Positions 1 to 12,576 are shown, counted from the stretch's first letter. The stretch: 64,000 nt of DNA from Protopterus annectens (GCF_019279795.1 NC_056735.1:1940570455-1940634454), one strand, 5' to 3'. A program made the numbers and translations. The notes: a model not told the origin generated them from the sequence alone.

Positions 1-1206
1 TTTGTAAAAGGCAGATCATGTCTCCTAAACCTGATAGACTTCTTTGAAGCAGTCACCAAAGCTGTAGACAAGGGTAAGGTGGTTCACACAACCTATCTAG
101 ATCTTGCCAAGGCTTTCAACACCATCCTCCACTCTGGAATTATAGATAAACTCACTAAACTAGGTATAAATCCCTATGTCACAAGATGGGTTGCCAACTG
201 GCTCACTGACAGAACCCACACTGAAAATAGCAGACTCCAAATCCGACTTCAGACCAGTGACAAGTGGAGTACCACAGGGTTCAGTCATGGGTCCTCTCCT
301 GCTTGGTATCTACTTCTCTGAAGTACAGGCTAACACAGAAGGTCTTTGGCTAATGAAGTTCACAGATGACTGCAAACTAGGAGCCATAATCGAAACTTCT
401 AACGATGTGGACATCCTACAAAAGGGTCTCACTGAGACAGATGCCTGGTGTCAAAGCCATGGCCAAGCTCAATGCTAAAAAGTGCATTGTCATCCCCTTT
501 GGTAAAAACTCTGTACCCATGAACTACAACATAGGTGGTAGTATACTTAACACCAAAAGTGTGAGAAGAGACCTTGGGACACAGGTGGACAGTAGTCTCT
601 CCTTTGAAAATCACATCACCACAGTAGTCAGGAAATCCTTCTATGTGGCACACCTCATGACAAAAGGTTTCTCATCCAGAAAAAAGAGGTCATTGTTCCC
701 CTCTACTCATCACTCATTAGACCCATTATAGATACAATGCCCCTTTTGTTATGTACCTCACAAGACATCTACAACAACTGGAAAGGCTGCAGAAATACCT
801 CACAAAGAGGATTACCAGCCTCAAACAGATGCCCTATGCAGACCGTCTCAAAAAACTCCAGCTTTACTCCATCGCATATCACCTACTCAGAGGTGCTCTC
901 TGCCTAACATACAAAGCTATGTCAAACCCAGAGCTGTTGGACATGCTCCACTTAAATAAATCCCAATCCATCCGAGCTACATGCTCTAGGGACCTAAACC
1001 TTGTCACCACAATAAACAGAACATGCTGGAGGGATAGATTTCTGTCCCAGAGACTTCCCATACTCTGGAATAAACTACCTATCTATATCAAACAAAGCTC
1101 TTCATTAGCACTCTTCAAGAAAAATCTTGATGATTGGATGGGAAATAGCAAATTCACCCCGGGGATCACCTCTGTGGATCTGCTCAACAGTGGCACAGGA
1201 AAATAA
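1..1206 (+). pseudogene. CR1 reverse transcriptase, C-terminal part, frameshifted
   Basis: Reverse transcriptase that would copy the LINE RNA at the nicked target. Reading in order across three frames: KGRSCLLNLIDFFE at the start, YLDLAKAFNTILHSGIIDKL (motif A region, about 90-150), SGVPQGSVMGPLL (motif B, about 265-305), FTDDCKLGAII (catalytic box, about 358-392), HGQAQCxAKKCIVIPFG after a shift, then the thumb and C-terminal domain in 751-1206, which ends SLALFKKNLDDWMG. At least three frame changes (near 235-265, 470-480 and 715-750) make it non-functional. The aspartate pair is intact, but the residue before it is Thr instead of the usual Ala. Assignment to RT is firm; assignment to CR1 rests on the related copy with an esterase ORF1. 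Confidence 0.88.
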
Positions 1207-1305
1207 TTTTCTTAGGTGGCAAAAGCCAGGGTACCTTTTTGGTTGGGCTTGTATAGGCCCCAGGGCTGATAGCCCAGTACCTACCTATGAACCTATGAAC
1301 TAATG
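1..1305 (+). mobile_element. CR1-type LINE, 3' part (copy 1)
   Basis: The 3' half of a non-LTR retrotransposon enters from the left window edge. It holds the RT palm and thumb, the C-terminal region, a short 3' UTR (1207-1280) and a tail made of the octamer CCTATGAA repeated about twice (1284-1300). The same tail in inverted form ends the copy at 37778-41640, which shows the two belong to one family. Short terminal octamer repeats instead of poly(A) are typical of the CR1/L2 group. No 5' part is visible. Confidence 0.9.
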
Positions 1306-4300
1306 GCAGATAAGAAGTACATTATTAACAGGTTTTAGTTTTTGCTGCTCTTCTTAACAACCTTTCATAGCTTAGTCTTAAGTGTGCATTTAAACTCCAT
1401 CAATAAATCTTTTTGGCGACAGTACAAGCACGGTTTCAGTGCTTCATCTTAAAACATTGTTACAGATGATGTATTATTCTGGGGAAAAAAGAGTTATATG
1501 ATTAGTGAGTATTTCTTTTTGTATATCTACCTTTGAAAATTATGAGTATGAATATTTTGATATAGATTTAGCCATGGCTTTGTGTAATGGAATTGCTACA
1601 TTTGTTTTTGTTTCCTAGTCCAAAACAACCAATATATTGTAAAATCCATTGCTGAATTTTATAAATGCCACCGCAATGTCAATATGAGTTTGTTCAAATG
1701 CAATGTCTGTCATGGGTTTTGGAATCAAATGCCTTTTAATGCTTAGATAAGGATCTATCTGCAGACCATGCAGCACAAATGTTCAATTCTTATGATGTTG
1801 TCTCTTGTATAATTGTAGGGGAAATGTTGTCCAGCCCACTGCATTCCCAGCATCATGCAGCATATGGGCATGATGTGGACCATATGGGCTGGAGATGTGT
1901 GCCTGGCTTTCACAAGTGATGTTCATAAATTCATAGAGTATGAGTAAGAAAGTATCTGCAAACAAAGGTAATAGTTACATGCATCATGTATGTGAGCGAG
2001 TGTCAACCTTTGAAACAGATTTAGGGCTAAAACAAAACAACAAAACAAGCATAAAAATTATGTCTGCTTTGAAGACAAGCAACCCCCAGAATACTCTCTT
2101 ACTCAAGGAAAAGTAAATATGCTCTGATCTGACATTGGACGGCTGTTGGTTGGCAGTCAGTAGGGGATTACAAAGATGAGCAAAACACTAGTGAATAATC
2201 AGTTTTATGTGATTCTGTCACGCATCAACATTAGTGCAAAAAAAGTCACTGGGTTATCCTATTGTAAATTTCAAACCTGACTTTAATGCTCCTTTTCACC
2301 TTTCAGGCATGCTAACACACACCACATTTCTAATGTTTTCTATAACTACACTCAAGCTGTATGTTACACTATTTTTCTAACACAAACTGTTTTTCTAACA
2401 GCAAGTGAACTATTGTCATCATTTCTAATGTTTTCTACAGCTATGCTCAAAGTATACTTTGCAGTGGTTCTCTAATGCTGTATGAATTGTGGTCAAAATA
2501 CTTTTTCACATATAAATTTGAGTACAATTTAAAAATATCCAAATGACATGGTACTATGCAATGGTCAATACCTAAGAAAACTCTTCTGCTTTAATGGAGA
2601 GTACCAAAAACATAAACAAACAAAAAACTGTTGACTTTAGACAGTTCCTAGATCCTATGGAACTCTTCTTTAAACCAGATTCAGAAAACTATATGAAGGG
2701 GTAAACCAAACCTCAAAACTAGGGGCATACCTCAAAAAATAGAAACATCATGTGCGGGGATAAATCAGGTCTGAACATAGCAACATTCCTCCACAGCAGG
2801 GATAGCTGACTGGTCTGCAGCTTGAAACAGTGGCATACCAGGACAGAGCTTAGAAAATGACCCCACTGACCAGAATTTGATTAGAGAATGGTGTGCTGGA
2901 GAACCTGAGAGGTGATGGGAAATACTGAATACCTGATGCCATCACCATGGTAGGGAGACACTGATTCATTGTACAAGTGATGCCTGCAGCTGCTAAGTTC
3001 AGAGTTACTGCTAGTACCAGCAGATCATTGTGTTAAGCCTGAGAGCCGTCCTAAAAGAACAGAGAGGCACATATAGCTCATACGTCCATTGGAAAGTACT
3101 GGGCTATCTCTCAAATGGCCATTACAATCCTAGCCAGTAAAACTTATTCAAGTATTACTTCCAACCTGAAGGATGGCAATGATACTATTTGCTTAATATG
3201 CAATAGAAGGTGAGAGGTATGCTGGGATATTAATATGTTACACCGCAACACCTCTTATTTACATTTTGATGAGGGTTTATCTTTATTAATTAGGAATTTG
3301 AGGAAATATTTGTTCTGCAAATGCATAGTTGATCAAGAAGAGTCAGATTTTCTATGAATCAAAAAGCTAGACATATATCACCACAAATGAGTCTAAAAGA
3401 AGCTCAGTACAGGGAGAAAGGGAGTAGTATTCTGTAGAGATAACTGAGGATCTTAAGGTTGCTGGTATTTTTTGTTAGGAATTTCTAAGATCTCTCAAGG
3501 TGAGTGATATGTTTAGACAAATATTTACCAAACAGATCTTATTTTCAGTTATGTTCCTTTTTGAAGATGAGTCAAGAGGGGAATTAAGACTTCTTTGGAT
3601 CTAGATAAAATTTCTTTGGAAATTAATTAAGACAAACAGAAGGATTTACAAATTATTATAGAGTCATGTGGTTTGAAACATAAGGATTATCAATAAGAGT
3701 ACCTAGATCCCTTTATACAATGTCTGATTGGAATAATCTATCATCTATATGTTATGATATGGAAATATTTTATTTATAAAATAAATTGTACTTCAACAAT
3801 TAATACAGTTTACCTCATGTTGGAGCAATTGTGAGTCAGTACAGTAATGCACAATAGCATCTAAATTATAATTGTCTGCCAACTAGGATAGCCATAAGCC
3901 ATCAGTGTTTAAGTGAAGGCCTATGATTCTGATACCAAGTAGAAGAGGGCACCACAGTGTTCCCTGTGGTACACAATAGTAAAGTGTATGCTTTCAGATG
4001 TGGTACCTTGAGCTCCAAGTACTTTCTGTCAAAAAGAAAAAAAAAACAGTCAGCTATCCATAGCATAAAAAGTGGATTTATATTCACATTTACAAAATTT
4101 TCTGTCATGCCTGCATGGGCAATAGCATTAGTGGCTTGCCCAGATCCAAATATGATATCCATATTGCTTAACGCCTATCCAGTGCTTGTAAGGATTTTCA
4201 AAGAAATTAAAAAGGTTGAAGAAGCAGGACCAGACTCTGACAATGTTGGTGAGGATACAAGACTAAGAGATTTTCAATGTCCAAATTAAAAAATCTGAGA

Positions 4301-5508
4301 TAATATGTTCTACAGACTTACAAAGAGGCTAGTGATGCTAATGGGCCCACAGATGTCACAGGCTATATTTAGACCACCATTGTGTAATTGCACTAAAATG
4401 TCTCTTTTCCAGGTCTCAGAAATACAACCAGTCTATATCCTTAGATTAAAATAGTTATGTGGGAATTCAGATAGGACAGATTTGACACTGATAATCAGGA
4501 AACCTATATGATACCAGGTCCCATAGAAGAGTTGTTTTTAGCTTATGGGACAGCACACTTCTCAGTAGAGCTGAAGCTACACTGTGAAGGGCAATGGATC
4601 ACGGGTGCTTAGATTGCATTGTTATTAGACATAGGCTGACTACCCATATCATCTCCTATTACTGTAATCAGAAAAACAATTAAATTGCTGTCACTTGTAC
4701 ACATATACAAGCTCACAGATTCATAGAGTAAACATGGCTGAGTTAGTCCTTGTCCATACCCACTCTTATAGGGCACCTCCTGTTTCTAGGAGAAAAACAA
4801 TTTAGGACAGGGATGAATTTATGGATGCCAATGTAAACATCCAGTTTGCATTAAAGCAAGCAAGGGTACTAATCTGTCATTTATGCAACATACTCTGAAA
4901 GGGAGGTACATTTAGTAATACATTTGTCCCTCAAGCATGTCATCTTTGTTTGCTGATGGAGATTCAAGTCTTTAGATTGCGGGTCTGTGAACCATTTGTT
5001 TTGTGGAAGTGTAAGGGTACAAGGAGGGTTGAGCAATAAATATAACTGAATGGTAGGCTTAATTTGCTGTGTAAGAGTCTATATGAGACAGATTATAGGG
5101 AGAGAGTTTCAAGCCTGTCTTGATAAGTGAAGGTCTTTAGTCTAGTGATCTTTTTTTAGTATGGAACCTTTGGTTCTTTGGCACTGTGTCATATGTTGGT
5201 AGAGATGTGTACAAACATGGATATTGCTTTCTATAATTGGTCTAATCATAGCAGACTAAAGAGAAAAGATATAATGTAACAACAATGAGTCCAACTATTG
5301 CCAAATTTGATACAACCAAAAGTCCAAATGTAGTCACCACGAAAAATAGAACCAGGAGCAAAAATAGGAACAGAAATAAGTATAAGCAGTCCTATACTTT
5401 TATTAAACAATAGTCTAGTGCCTCAGTGTAACCACCTTTACAGAATCTCTCTTTTGGTTGTATCAAATGAAGAGAAAAGAAAACTTCTTTTGATTTGGAT
5501 GAGATATC
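1306..5508. other. No gene seen, AT-rich intergenic DNA
   Basis: Open frames are short and show no family motif. No tRNA-like boxes, inverted ends or long internal repeats were recognised by eye. It may contain very old repeats that only a profile search would reveal. Confidence 0.6.
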
Positions 5509-5537
5509 TTTTTGTTTTTTGTTTTTTGTTTTTTGTT
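5509..5537 (+). repeat. (GTTTTTT)n short tandem repeat
   Basis: About four units of G followed by six T. It lies just downstream, in LINE orientation, of a decayed minus-strand RT, so it could be a remnant tail, but this is not shown. Confidence 0.7.
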
Positions 5538-5679
5538 TCATTTATCAAAAATGACAATATTACACTTCAATGCATTTAACTTAAGTCCATTTCATATTAT
5601 TATTCTATAGTAACATACTATCAGCTGGTGAGTGAATGACAACCCCCACACTGCAGTCATTGGCACATTTATTTCTCAG

Positions 5680-6345
5680 ACATATGAGGTAATGATTTGC
5701 TGATCTGTGAAGTAGACACTGAACAGAAGGGGCCCTGGTACTGAGCACTAAGGAATGTTTCTAACAAGGTTTTCACTTTCTGTGGTGGTAACTACCACCT
5801 TAACTATGAATACATTGGCCAATTTGCTATCTGTCTTATAGCATAAAGGTCTGTTTAGGCATTTAATCTTATTTCAAATTTCAATATGGGAAATAGTGTA
5901 AAATCTTTTTACTAGATCCATGTATACTGTGTGTCTTCCATGTTACTTTCATCTTCAGTGACTTTCTCAAAGAGGTTTACTAAATTAAGTAGACGTGATC
6001 TCCTTTTGAAAAGATCATATTGTTTTCAGCCTGATGCATGATTTTTTTTATTGTTTTTGCTTTTATTGTGGTTTATATCAGAGTTTATGAAATTAAATAT
6101 AAACTAATACATTACATAGCTTTGCAAATTACACACTCGTTTTGCTTGATAGATCTGCAGTCCCTGGGATCTGAGGTGGGGGCTCCTTTATAGACATAAC
6201 CATAGCCATTTTCTATAACTCAGGAACATATCCTGTGGCAATTGTAATGCTGAAAATTTTTACAAGGGGGTTCAGTGAGTTGGCATTTAAAGCATTGGAG
6301 AGAACCATTAAGACATGTTCCATTATAATCATGGGGAAAGGAAAG
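5680..6345 (-). pseudogene. Highly decayed CR1/L2-like reverse transcriptase
   Basis: On the minus strand, fragments of an RT of the same general type as the CR1 copies can be read in several frames. KRRSRLLNLVNLFEKVTE at about 5958-6011 matches KGRSCLVNLVNFFETVTK of the copy at 38368-39474, and GPLLFSVYFTDQ at about 5703-5738 corresponds to the GPLLFxxYF stretch after motif B. Between them are multiple stops and frame changes. A weak SLTSLVCKA-like stretch appears further upstream (about 6270-6330). This is an old, dead insertion; borders are uncertain. Confidence 0.7.
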
Positions 6346-6608
6346 GACTCAGGAACCTATGGATCTTCAGTAAATGTTTCTGTCAGAGCTTTAGGTAGGT
6401 CACCTGGTACCCCGGACATCCCATCCCCTCAACTGGCATCCTACCCTCAGGAATGCAGAGATAAGGATAAAAATATATATTGACTCTCAGCAAAAACCTT
6501 TTATGCCCTCACACAATAGCCCTTTATCTATCTGAAACATCTTTCAAGAGGTCCCCACAAAGAGATATAATATCATCATGCTATAGTACCTAACACAGAC
6601 AGGCAGAT

Positions 6609-6616
6609 ACACACAT

Positions 6617-6713
<97 letters not shown>

Positions 6714-6720
6714 TGCACAC
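6609..6720. repeat. (CA)n microsatellite
   Basis: About 50 CA units with rare T or G interruptions. Apparent open frames across it are artefacts of dinucleotide repetition. Confidence 0.95.
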
Positions 6721-9700
6721 ACTGTAAGAACATCATTTAAACATTTAAAGGGATGTGTTCTCTATAACATCTGTTTAATTGACTACAAATAATGCTGTCA
6801 TGCCATGGTGTCCAACAAAATGATTGTTTCACTGACTATCAGGGACCACTTGACACAAGTTCTACAGTTCTCACTGTGCTTCCTAACAGTGTGGACATAA
6901 GACAGCCTCCCTTTTTCCATGATATAGTTACAGCTTTGGTTTCTTTTGTGAAGTTGGTACAAATTTATCTGCGAGTATATTAGCAGTATCCTTAGGGTCA
7001 GAGTGGGTAATGCCCTCATGCACTGCTAATTCAGGGCATTCTTAAAAATATGATGCAGTTAAAGAAGGATTTATGATTATCTTTGGCTGCAGATGCTGAT
7101 ATTAGTTTTTGTTTCATTATTATCTATCTAATGGTAATGTTCAGAATGTTGATAAAGTTTTAACAACCTCTTTAATATGGGTATTTTTTTTTATTTCTTT
7201 CTTGATTTTTTATTATACAAATTACATCTTGGCCCAGTGGACTTGCCTGGTCATCAAACTGAATAAATAAATAAAATAAACATTTTAATAGATTTGCTGC
7301 TGACTGTAACAGCTTGGTTAATGCTGTTTTAGACTAGAGAAAAATTCATTGGTGTAAGAGACAGCTGAGGCTACATGGGGAATGGAAATTTTATATATGA
7401 ATTTTAAGTGCTTATCATGTAGTTTTAATAGTTTGTCTTTTAAAGTAATTGGGTTTACAGTATTGTTGCTCATTCTGGTGTATCTAAATACATTAATATT
7501 GTTACTCCGGCTGTGAGTAGAGTGTTAGAGTATATTGTATTTGCTGACCTAGCTCGCCTGAGTTCAGAGGATGAATATTACTTTGTGGACCACCTCCCAT
7601 GTTGTGGCACAGAGGCTTGTTAGTTCTACATATTTTTCTTTATGTGAAAGGATCCGTGGACTATTTGACATGATACAGCCAGGTATTGAACACTGACACT
7701 GGTGTGGTTGGACCTTTGGGATTGACTGCTGTGATGTGGCAGAGATGGTGGATGCTGAATGTCACCACTGCTGTGAAGTGACATATGTTGGGGCTTGTTA
7801 GTGAGACATGGCATAGAGGCTTGTCAGAGTATTGCCTTCTAAGTCACATCTTCCAACTATCAGACTTGCTGCAGTGCAGGACTGTCACCAAAAGGCAGTC
7901 TGTGCAATGTGGCCAGATAAATATTGTACTGTAGTACCAGCTATATATTTTAGGGGGTGCAATATGACTGAAACAGTGTAATTTAGTGCTCTGGAATGAC
8001 GTATACCCTTTGGTGGGCAATACAGCTCCAGTGCATACAATTTGTAATTCTCTGGCTTTGCCACTCAATGAAGCATTTATTTTTATTTCAAATGGAAAAT
8101 ACTATCATCTCTAATTAAGTAGAAATGGATAAGTTTTGTCCTTTGTCATGGAGACAGGTTCTTATTACTTCTGTTTGAATAATCTATGACTCTCAGCATG
8201 TCTCCTAACCTGGCTTGCATTAAGCCAGCATCTTGTAAACAGACACTTGTGCACTAAGTGCCTTACACACTTATACAATAAATGAAAAAGAAGAAATGGT
8301 AAGGAATTATAAACTGTACATATTGTGTGGGCCTTGTAAAGCTATAATGAAAGGGACACAAACATAATAAAGGGAATGTATGGTACTTTTTTATATACAT
8401 TTTACCAGATCAGAAGTTTTTCTTGACATATCCTTGTCTGTGCTCAGACAGGCCATCAAATCAAAAGGGTTCTGCAGTGGTTTATATAAATAATGAATGT
8501 GATGACTGATTCTAAAAAAATATAACAGCATTCTAATACAACAGCTGTCTTATAGGACTGCATGTTATAAAACGAATGCTTTGCCCACGGCAGAAAAGGA
8601 GAGATTGCAAAGTAATAAAGACAGAAAGAGATGTATCTCCTTTCTTATCTTAGTTGATAAGATTTCACATAACATTTGATTGCAGCTGACTGCCTTACTC
8701 TGTCAAAGATTCACAAATTTATAGGTAAGTACTAAGCAAACTACCCGTGCAGGCATTTTAAGCAATTTGGGTGGAGATTGGCCTCACCCATCCAATGGTC
8801 AATAATTATATATTACTCCTAATGAGAATAAACGAGACCATACCAAAGATAATTTGAGGGGACCCATGCATGGGATAAAGCATTTCACCATCCATTGTTA
8901 GACTAGCATTGATTGTTCCAAACTCCTGTTTGTTACTTTGCAATTAGAATGTTTATGCATGTTGATAAAGGTGAATCTGCATAACAGGAATTCTCTTCTG
9001 ATTCTAAGTCATGTTGTTCTAGTTACTTGGTCTGGCTGTTAGCATAGAAAATGAAGTGCATGAGTAACTTCTTCTTGTCTGGGGATTGATTCCCTAAGCC
9101 TCCATTTAGCTACTGTGTGACTCTAAGCAATTAATTTAACATACAGTGCTCCCAGGTGGAGTCTGATAAGTGCCCCTGTCATTTAATACTCTACCCCAGT
9201 AAACAAATCAAGTAAATTAAGTATTAATTTTAAATTATCATCTTTTATATTGTCCAGTGCACAATTCGTAATGGAGATTTTTGCAACACTCATTCGTTCA
9301 TTTTTACTGTTGATGTTATCTTGTCATTTTGTTTTGCTGTTTTCCTTCTTCAACAAAATATGACTACATAAGTGATGCAATTATGAGAAAAAAGGAAAAC
9401 ATTGGTACAAAATAAAGGCACGTGAAATCTATTAAGTTTAATGCAAAATATTTCATACTTTCTTTTTTCATATTTTTCTTCTTTAATGAAACAAGTCGAT
9501 GCTATGTTTAATTACTGCTCAAAAATTGCACACTGCATAGGCTTTCAAAGTCCTTAAAGATGTAAACAGCAGTATTTCCTGTTTAATAACAGAGCCTCAA
9601 GTAATGGAACATGGTTTATAAGTGCCTTAAGATGGCTAAATTGGTTTAATCTTAAGTGCCTGTAAAACTAATACTCAAAATATAATGTCCTTGCATCTTT

Positions 9701-10134
9701 TACTAAGGCTGTATTTATCTGTCAGTTATGTTATGCAGTCTTTCTCTAATTCCCTAGATTATATGCTTATAGACTAGAAATGTAGGTTGGAGGAAACAGC
9801 AGAATAGAAAAAGTGCATTTAAAAACAGATTTGTCTCTTTCTTTGAGACACTGCAGTTTTGGAGATGTGTGTAGGGCATTGGAAGTCCTCCCTAAAAAAA
9901 AAAAAATACTTTCCCAGTTCTTTTTTTTTTCTTTTTGTTATACTTAGCTTGGTTTGGTTATGATCAGTAACATCCGTGAGTAAAAGTGCCATGTATTTTT
10001 CATTCAAGCAGTTATATGATGGAGAGTTTTAAAGGAAATGACTAGAAAATATCATATTATTTATTTTAAGTTAAAGACTGACCTATGGCCACAGTGAAAT
10101 ACTTTTGCAAGTGGAATGAATTATTGATAGACAC
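6721..10134. other. No gene seen, AT-rich intergenic DNA
   Basis: Only short unrelated open frames. Several A/T homopolymers (for example 9895-9905 and 9921-9930). I recognise no mobile-element motif before the inverted end at 10138. Confidence 0.55.
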
Positions 10135-10137
10135 ATT

Positions 10138-10183
10138 CCCCCCCAGATTCACTATCCTTCTGTGCAGGACTAGCTTAGTCCTG
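10138..10183 (+). repeat. Left inverted terminal end with hairpin
   Basis: Seven C followed by AGATTCA, then a perfect 10-bp inverted repeat TGCAGGACTA / TAGTCCTGCA with a 3-base centre at 10163-10185. The related copy near 59900 has the same architecture (CCCTAGGATTCAG, then TGCAGGAA / TTCCTGCA), so the hairpin is a conserved part of this family end. Confidence 0.65.
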
Positions 10184-10489
10184 CATGGAAGCGACCATTT
10201 AGGAGCAGGACGGCAGTGCGCCATGCATATTAATGAAGGCATGCTGCCTGAGCTTCTAATCTTACATGGAGTGTGTAATGCAGGGGGTGTGTCTGAGAGC
10301 AGAGGTCTCAGAATATACATGCCCCTGCAATGAAGAACAGCAGACAGGTCATAAAAGAATGAGCAAGACTGCTCATAGGTGTACACATACCCCCAGCAAC
10401 ATCACCCCACGTGTACAAGAGCAATAGCTAAAACAACAAATATAAATATGTTTTTTTTTTATGAAACAGATTAAATTTAACTGTAGGTG

Positions 10490-10660
10490 TGTGAGTTTGC
10501 CCATTGCTTAGCTATGGTTAATGCAGTTTAAATGGCAGAAGAGGATAAAAAGCAAGATATATGCAAATGAAGCAGTACAGCAATAGTGTAGTGGGCAGAG
10601 CATTTCCCTTATGAGCAGTCATTCCTGGTTTGAATCCCACTGCAACATATTCCATTTTCC
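10490..10660 (+). mobile_element. tRNA-derived SINE or tRNA-like segment
   Basis: An A-box-like TAGTGGGCAGAGC (about 10591) and a B-box-like GGTTTGAATCCC (about 10629) are spaced as in a tRNA. An almost identical arrangement occurs at 60820-60890 in the related copy, with the same upstream GCTTAG/AGCAAGA sequence, so it was present before the two copies diverged or is part of the element. The fold is too degenerate for a functional tRNA. Confidence 0.6.
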
Positions 10661-10919
10661 ATGTCAAATCACTTTGTGACCAATATTTTTAGTTGCATAA
10701 CCTTTATTTATGAACTGGAGTACTGCATTAAATGCAGATGTGAGGTGACAGTGTCATAATGTTGCAAAGTTCACAGATAATCACACTTGCCCCATACAGT
10801 ATATGTACACAGAAATCAGGGATACAAATGGAAGGTAAAATGTGTAATGAATGATAACTCCATACAGCTTCCAAATCCCCCACCTTCTCAAGAACCATTT
10901 GACATTACTGTCTAAATTA

Positions 10920-11300
10920 GTGCAGTGGTAAGCGGGAGTAAGCACTAATAAGCAGGTGTAAGCACTATTAAGCAGTAGTAACCAGGAGTAAGCATATTTA
11001 AGCACTAGTAAATGGGTTTAAGCTCATTTGCATGGGGGTAAGCAATGCGCACACAGGTTAAGCAATATTGAAGCTAACTCTCTGTAAACATATTTAACCG
11101 AAGGTTAGCATAGCTTACCTCATGCAAACTCACGCAAACCCACTTAGAAGTGCTTAAAAGTGCATTAATCACTTTGTATGCAACATCCACTGTTCTGGCC
11201 TGAAAAAAAAACAGCCTTTGCAGGTCTTGAACCCAGGACCCTGTACACTATAGTCACAGTAGTTAACCACTAAGCCATCACAGCAGTACATAAGACTGAG
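10920..11300 (-). mobile_element. tRNA-headed SINE, copy 1, with TAAGC-rich body
   Basis: Read on the minus strand, the head has GCTTAGTGGTTAACTAC (A box region) and GGGTTCAAGACC (B box), giving a tRNA-like pol III promoter at about 11222-11278. The body (10925-11170) contains ten TAAGC pentamers on the plus strand followed by GCTTA on the other side. Related copies lie at 17391-17756 and 33890-34200 in the same orientation. It is absent from the corresponding place in the copy at 59896-64000, which supports a mobile insertion. Confidence 0.65.
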
Positions 11301-11442
11301 GTATCACCAAATAAATTCTTACTATAGGAAAATCAAACTGAACATGTGAAAGGAATGTATATACAGTATTATGTTGCAAAACCTACTACATAACATAAAT
11401 ATGTGAACTGGAGTACTACAGTAAGCCCAGATGTGAGATGGG

Positions 11443-11779
11443 GTCTATATTATAAGACTGACGGTTGAAAACATCGAACACCATAGGGTTGACACCATAT
11501 GGTCGATGTCTTCAAACATCGAACTTATAAAAATAACAAAAAAAAAAAAAAAAGAAAAAAGTACCCTAACAAGTTTAAGCAGGGGGGCTAGCCCCCCTGC
11601 ATCTCCCACACCCCCTGCTACTTAAATATACCAACTCTGAGACCGCACTACATTGCAGTAAACAGAAATCTTCCCTTACTGAGATTTCTTTTTACACGTT
11701 CAATGTTGTGCGCTTTTGTTATTCTCGTGTCGACAATATCAGCTTTGATATTGTCAGCTTTCATGAATATAATATAGAC
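11443..11779. mobile_element. MITE-like insertion, 337 bp
   Basis: Bounded by a perfect 12-bp inverted repeat, GTCTATATTATA at 11443-11454 and its complement at 11768-11779. The segment is missing from the otherwise collinear copy at about 61350-61375, so it is an insertion. It contains a run of A, a perfect 22-bp palindrome at 11579-11600 centred on CTAG, and two shorter hairpins, but no coding potential. Its superfamily is unknown to me. Confidence 0.6.
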
Positions 11780-11929
11780 TCTGTGAGGTATAATTGTAAT
11801 AAAGTGTTGAAGTCCCCTAATAAACACAAGGACCCCATACAGTGTACGTACACATGCATCATGGATACTAGACACATATATAACATGTAATGAATAATAA
11901 ATCAATGTCAAAAAGCAAATATAATGCAA

Positions 11930-12110
11930 ATTAAATATTAAGCAATGCTAAGCATTGCACAGCCCAGCTTAGTAGGTGTAAGCAATGTGTAGGCCAGCTA
12001 ACTCAATTTGTCCATTGGTATACCCCTTTAAACAACACCAACCTTAAGTAAGCAGGTTTGCCCATAGCCTAGCCTTTTAAAAACTGTTCAATCACGGCAA
12101 AGTGTGGGAA
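11930..12110 (+). promoter_or_regulatory. Subterminal TAAGC/GCTTA motif block, candidate binding sites
   Basis: Includes the perfect 17-bp palindrome GCAATGCTAAGCATTGC (11942-11958), further TAAGCAAT and AGCTTAG words, and TTTGCCCATAGCCTAGCC. The same palindrome and order of words recur at 61531-61547 and 61540-61720 in the diverged copy. It lies immediately upstream of the first SANT exon, so it may serve as promoter, protein-binding site or both. Function is inferred. Confidence 0.4.
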
Positions 12111-12181
12111 ATTGGCCCTATTTAAACCCAACAGGCAGGAATACATCTCATAACTGGTTGTAGCTTCCCCGTGCAGACACT

Positions 12182-12485
12182 ATGTCTGGAATGGGAGAGG
12201 GTGTGTGCTTTCGGGTGCAGCACTGGGGCATCCAGGAGTCCAGAGTCATGGCAGGACTCCTTGTGGAAGACAATGAGTAGAGACTGATTCATGGCCAGTA
12301 CCAGGGCTCCCAATATAAAGCAGAAACCTGGGACCATCTCACCCGTGACATCACCAGTGCCACTGGCATACCCCAAACTGGTGAGCAGGTCATGCATCAC
12401 TATGCTGACCTGAAGCAGCAAAAGGGGGATCTCTTGGATCAGTGGATCCAAGAGGCTAGGAGGACAGGGGAAGTCCCAGTTATGT
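12182..12485 (+). pseudogene. Myb/SANT-like accessory protein 1, exon 1
   Basis: Predicted DNA-binding exon of the transposon accessory protein. From ATG at 12182 it reads HWGIQESRVMAGLLVEDNE, then a TAG at 12278-12280, then QYQGSQYKAETWDHLTRDI and QVMHHYADLKQQKGDLLDQW. Spaced Trp residues and the YADLK helix resemble the Myb/SANT domains of the NAIF1/Harbinger accessory family. It ends at a consensus donor (GTAAGT, from 12486) in phase 1. The copy at 61803-62108 encodes the same domain and ends at the same donor. Only the single stop breaks the frame. Family assignment is by eye, without a profile search. Confidence 0.65.
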
Positions 12486-12576
12486 GTAAGTATCAGCCCA
12501 CTACCTGTTTAATATTTGCCAGCTCATGTATATTATGGATAGGTATGGCTAAATATTCCTCTTATGTCCTTCACAG

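Noticed and set aside
10583-10653. Functional tRNA gene
   Set aside because: A and B boxes are present but stems are degenerate and no acceptor stem pairs; tRNA-derived repeat instead.
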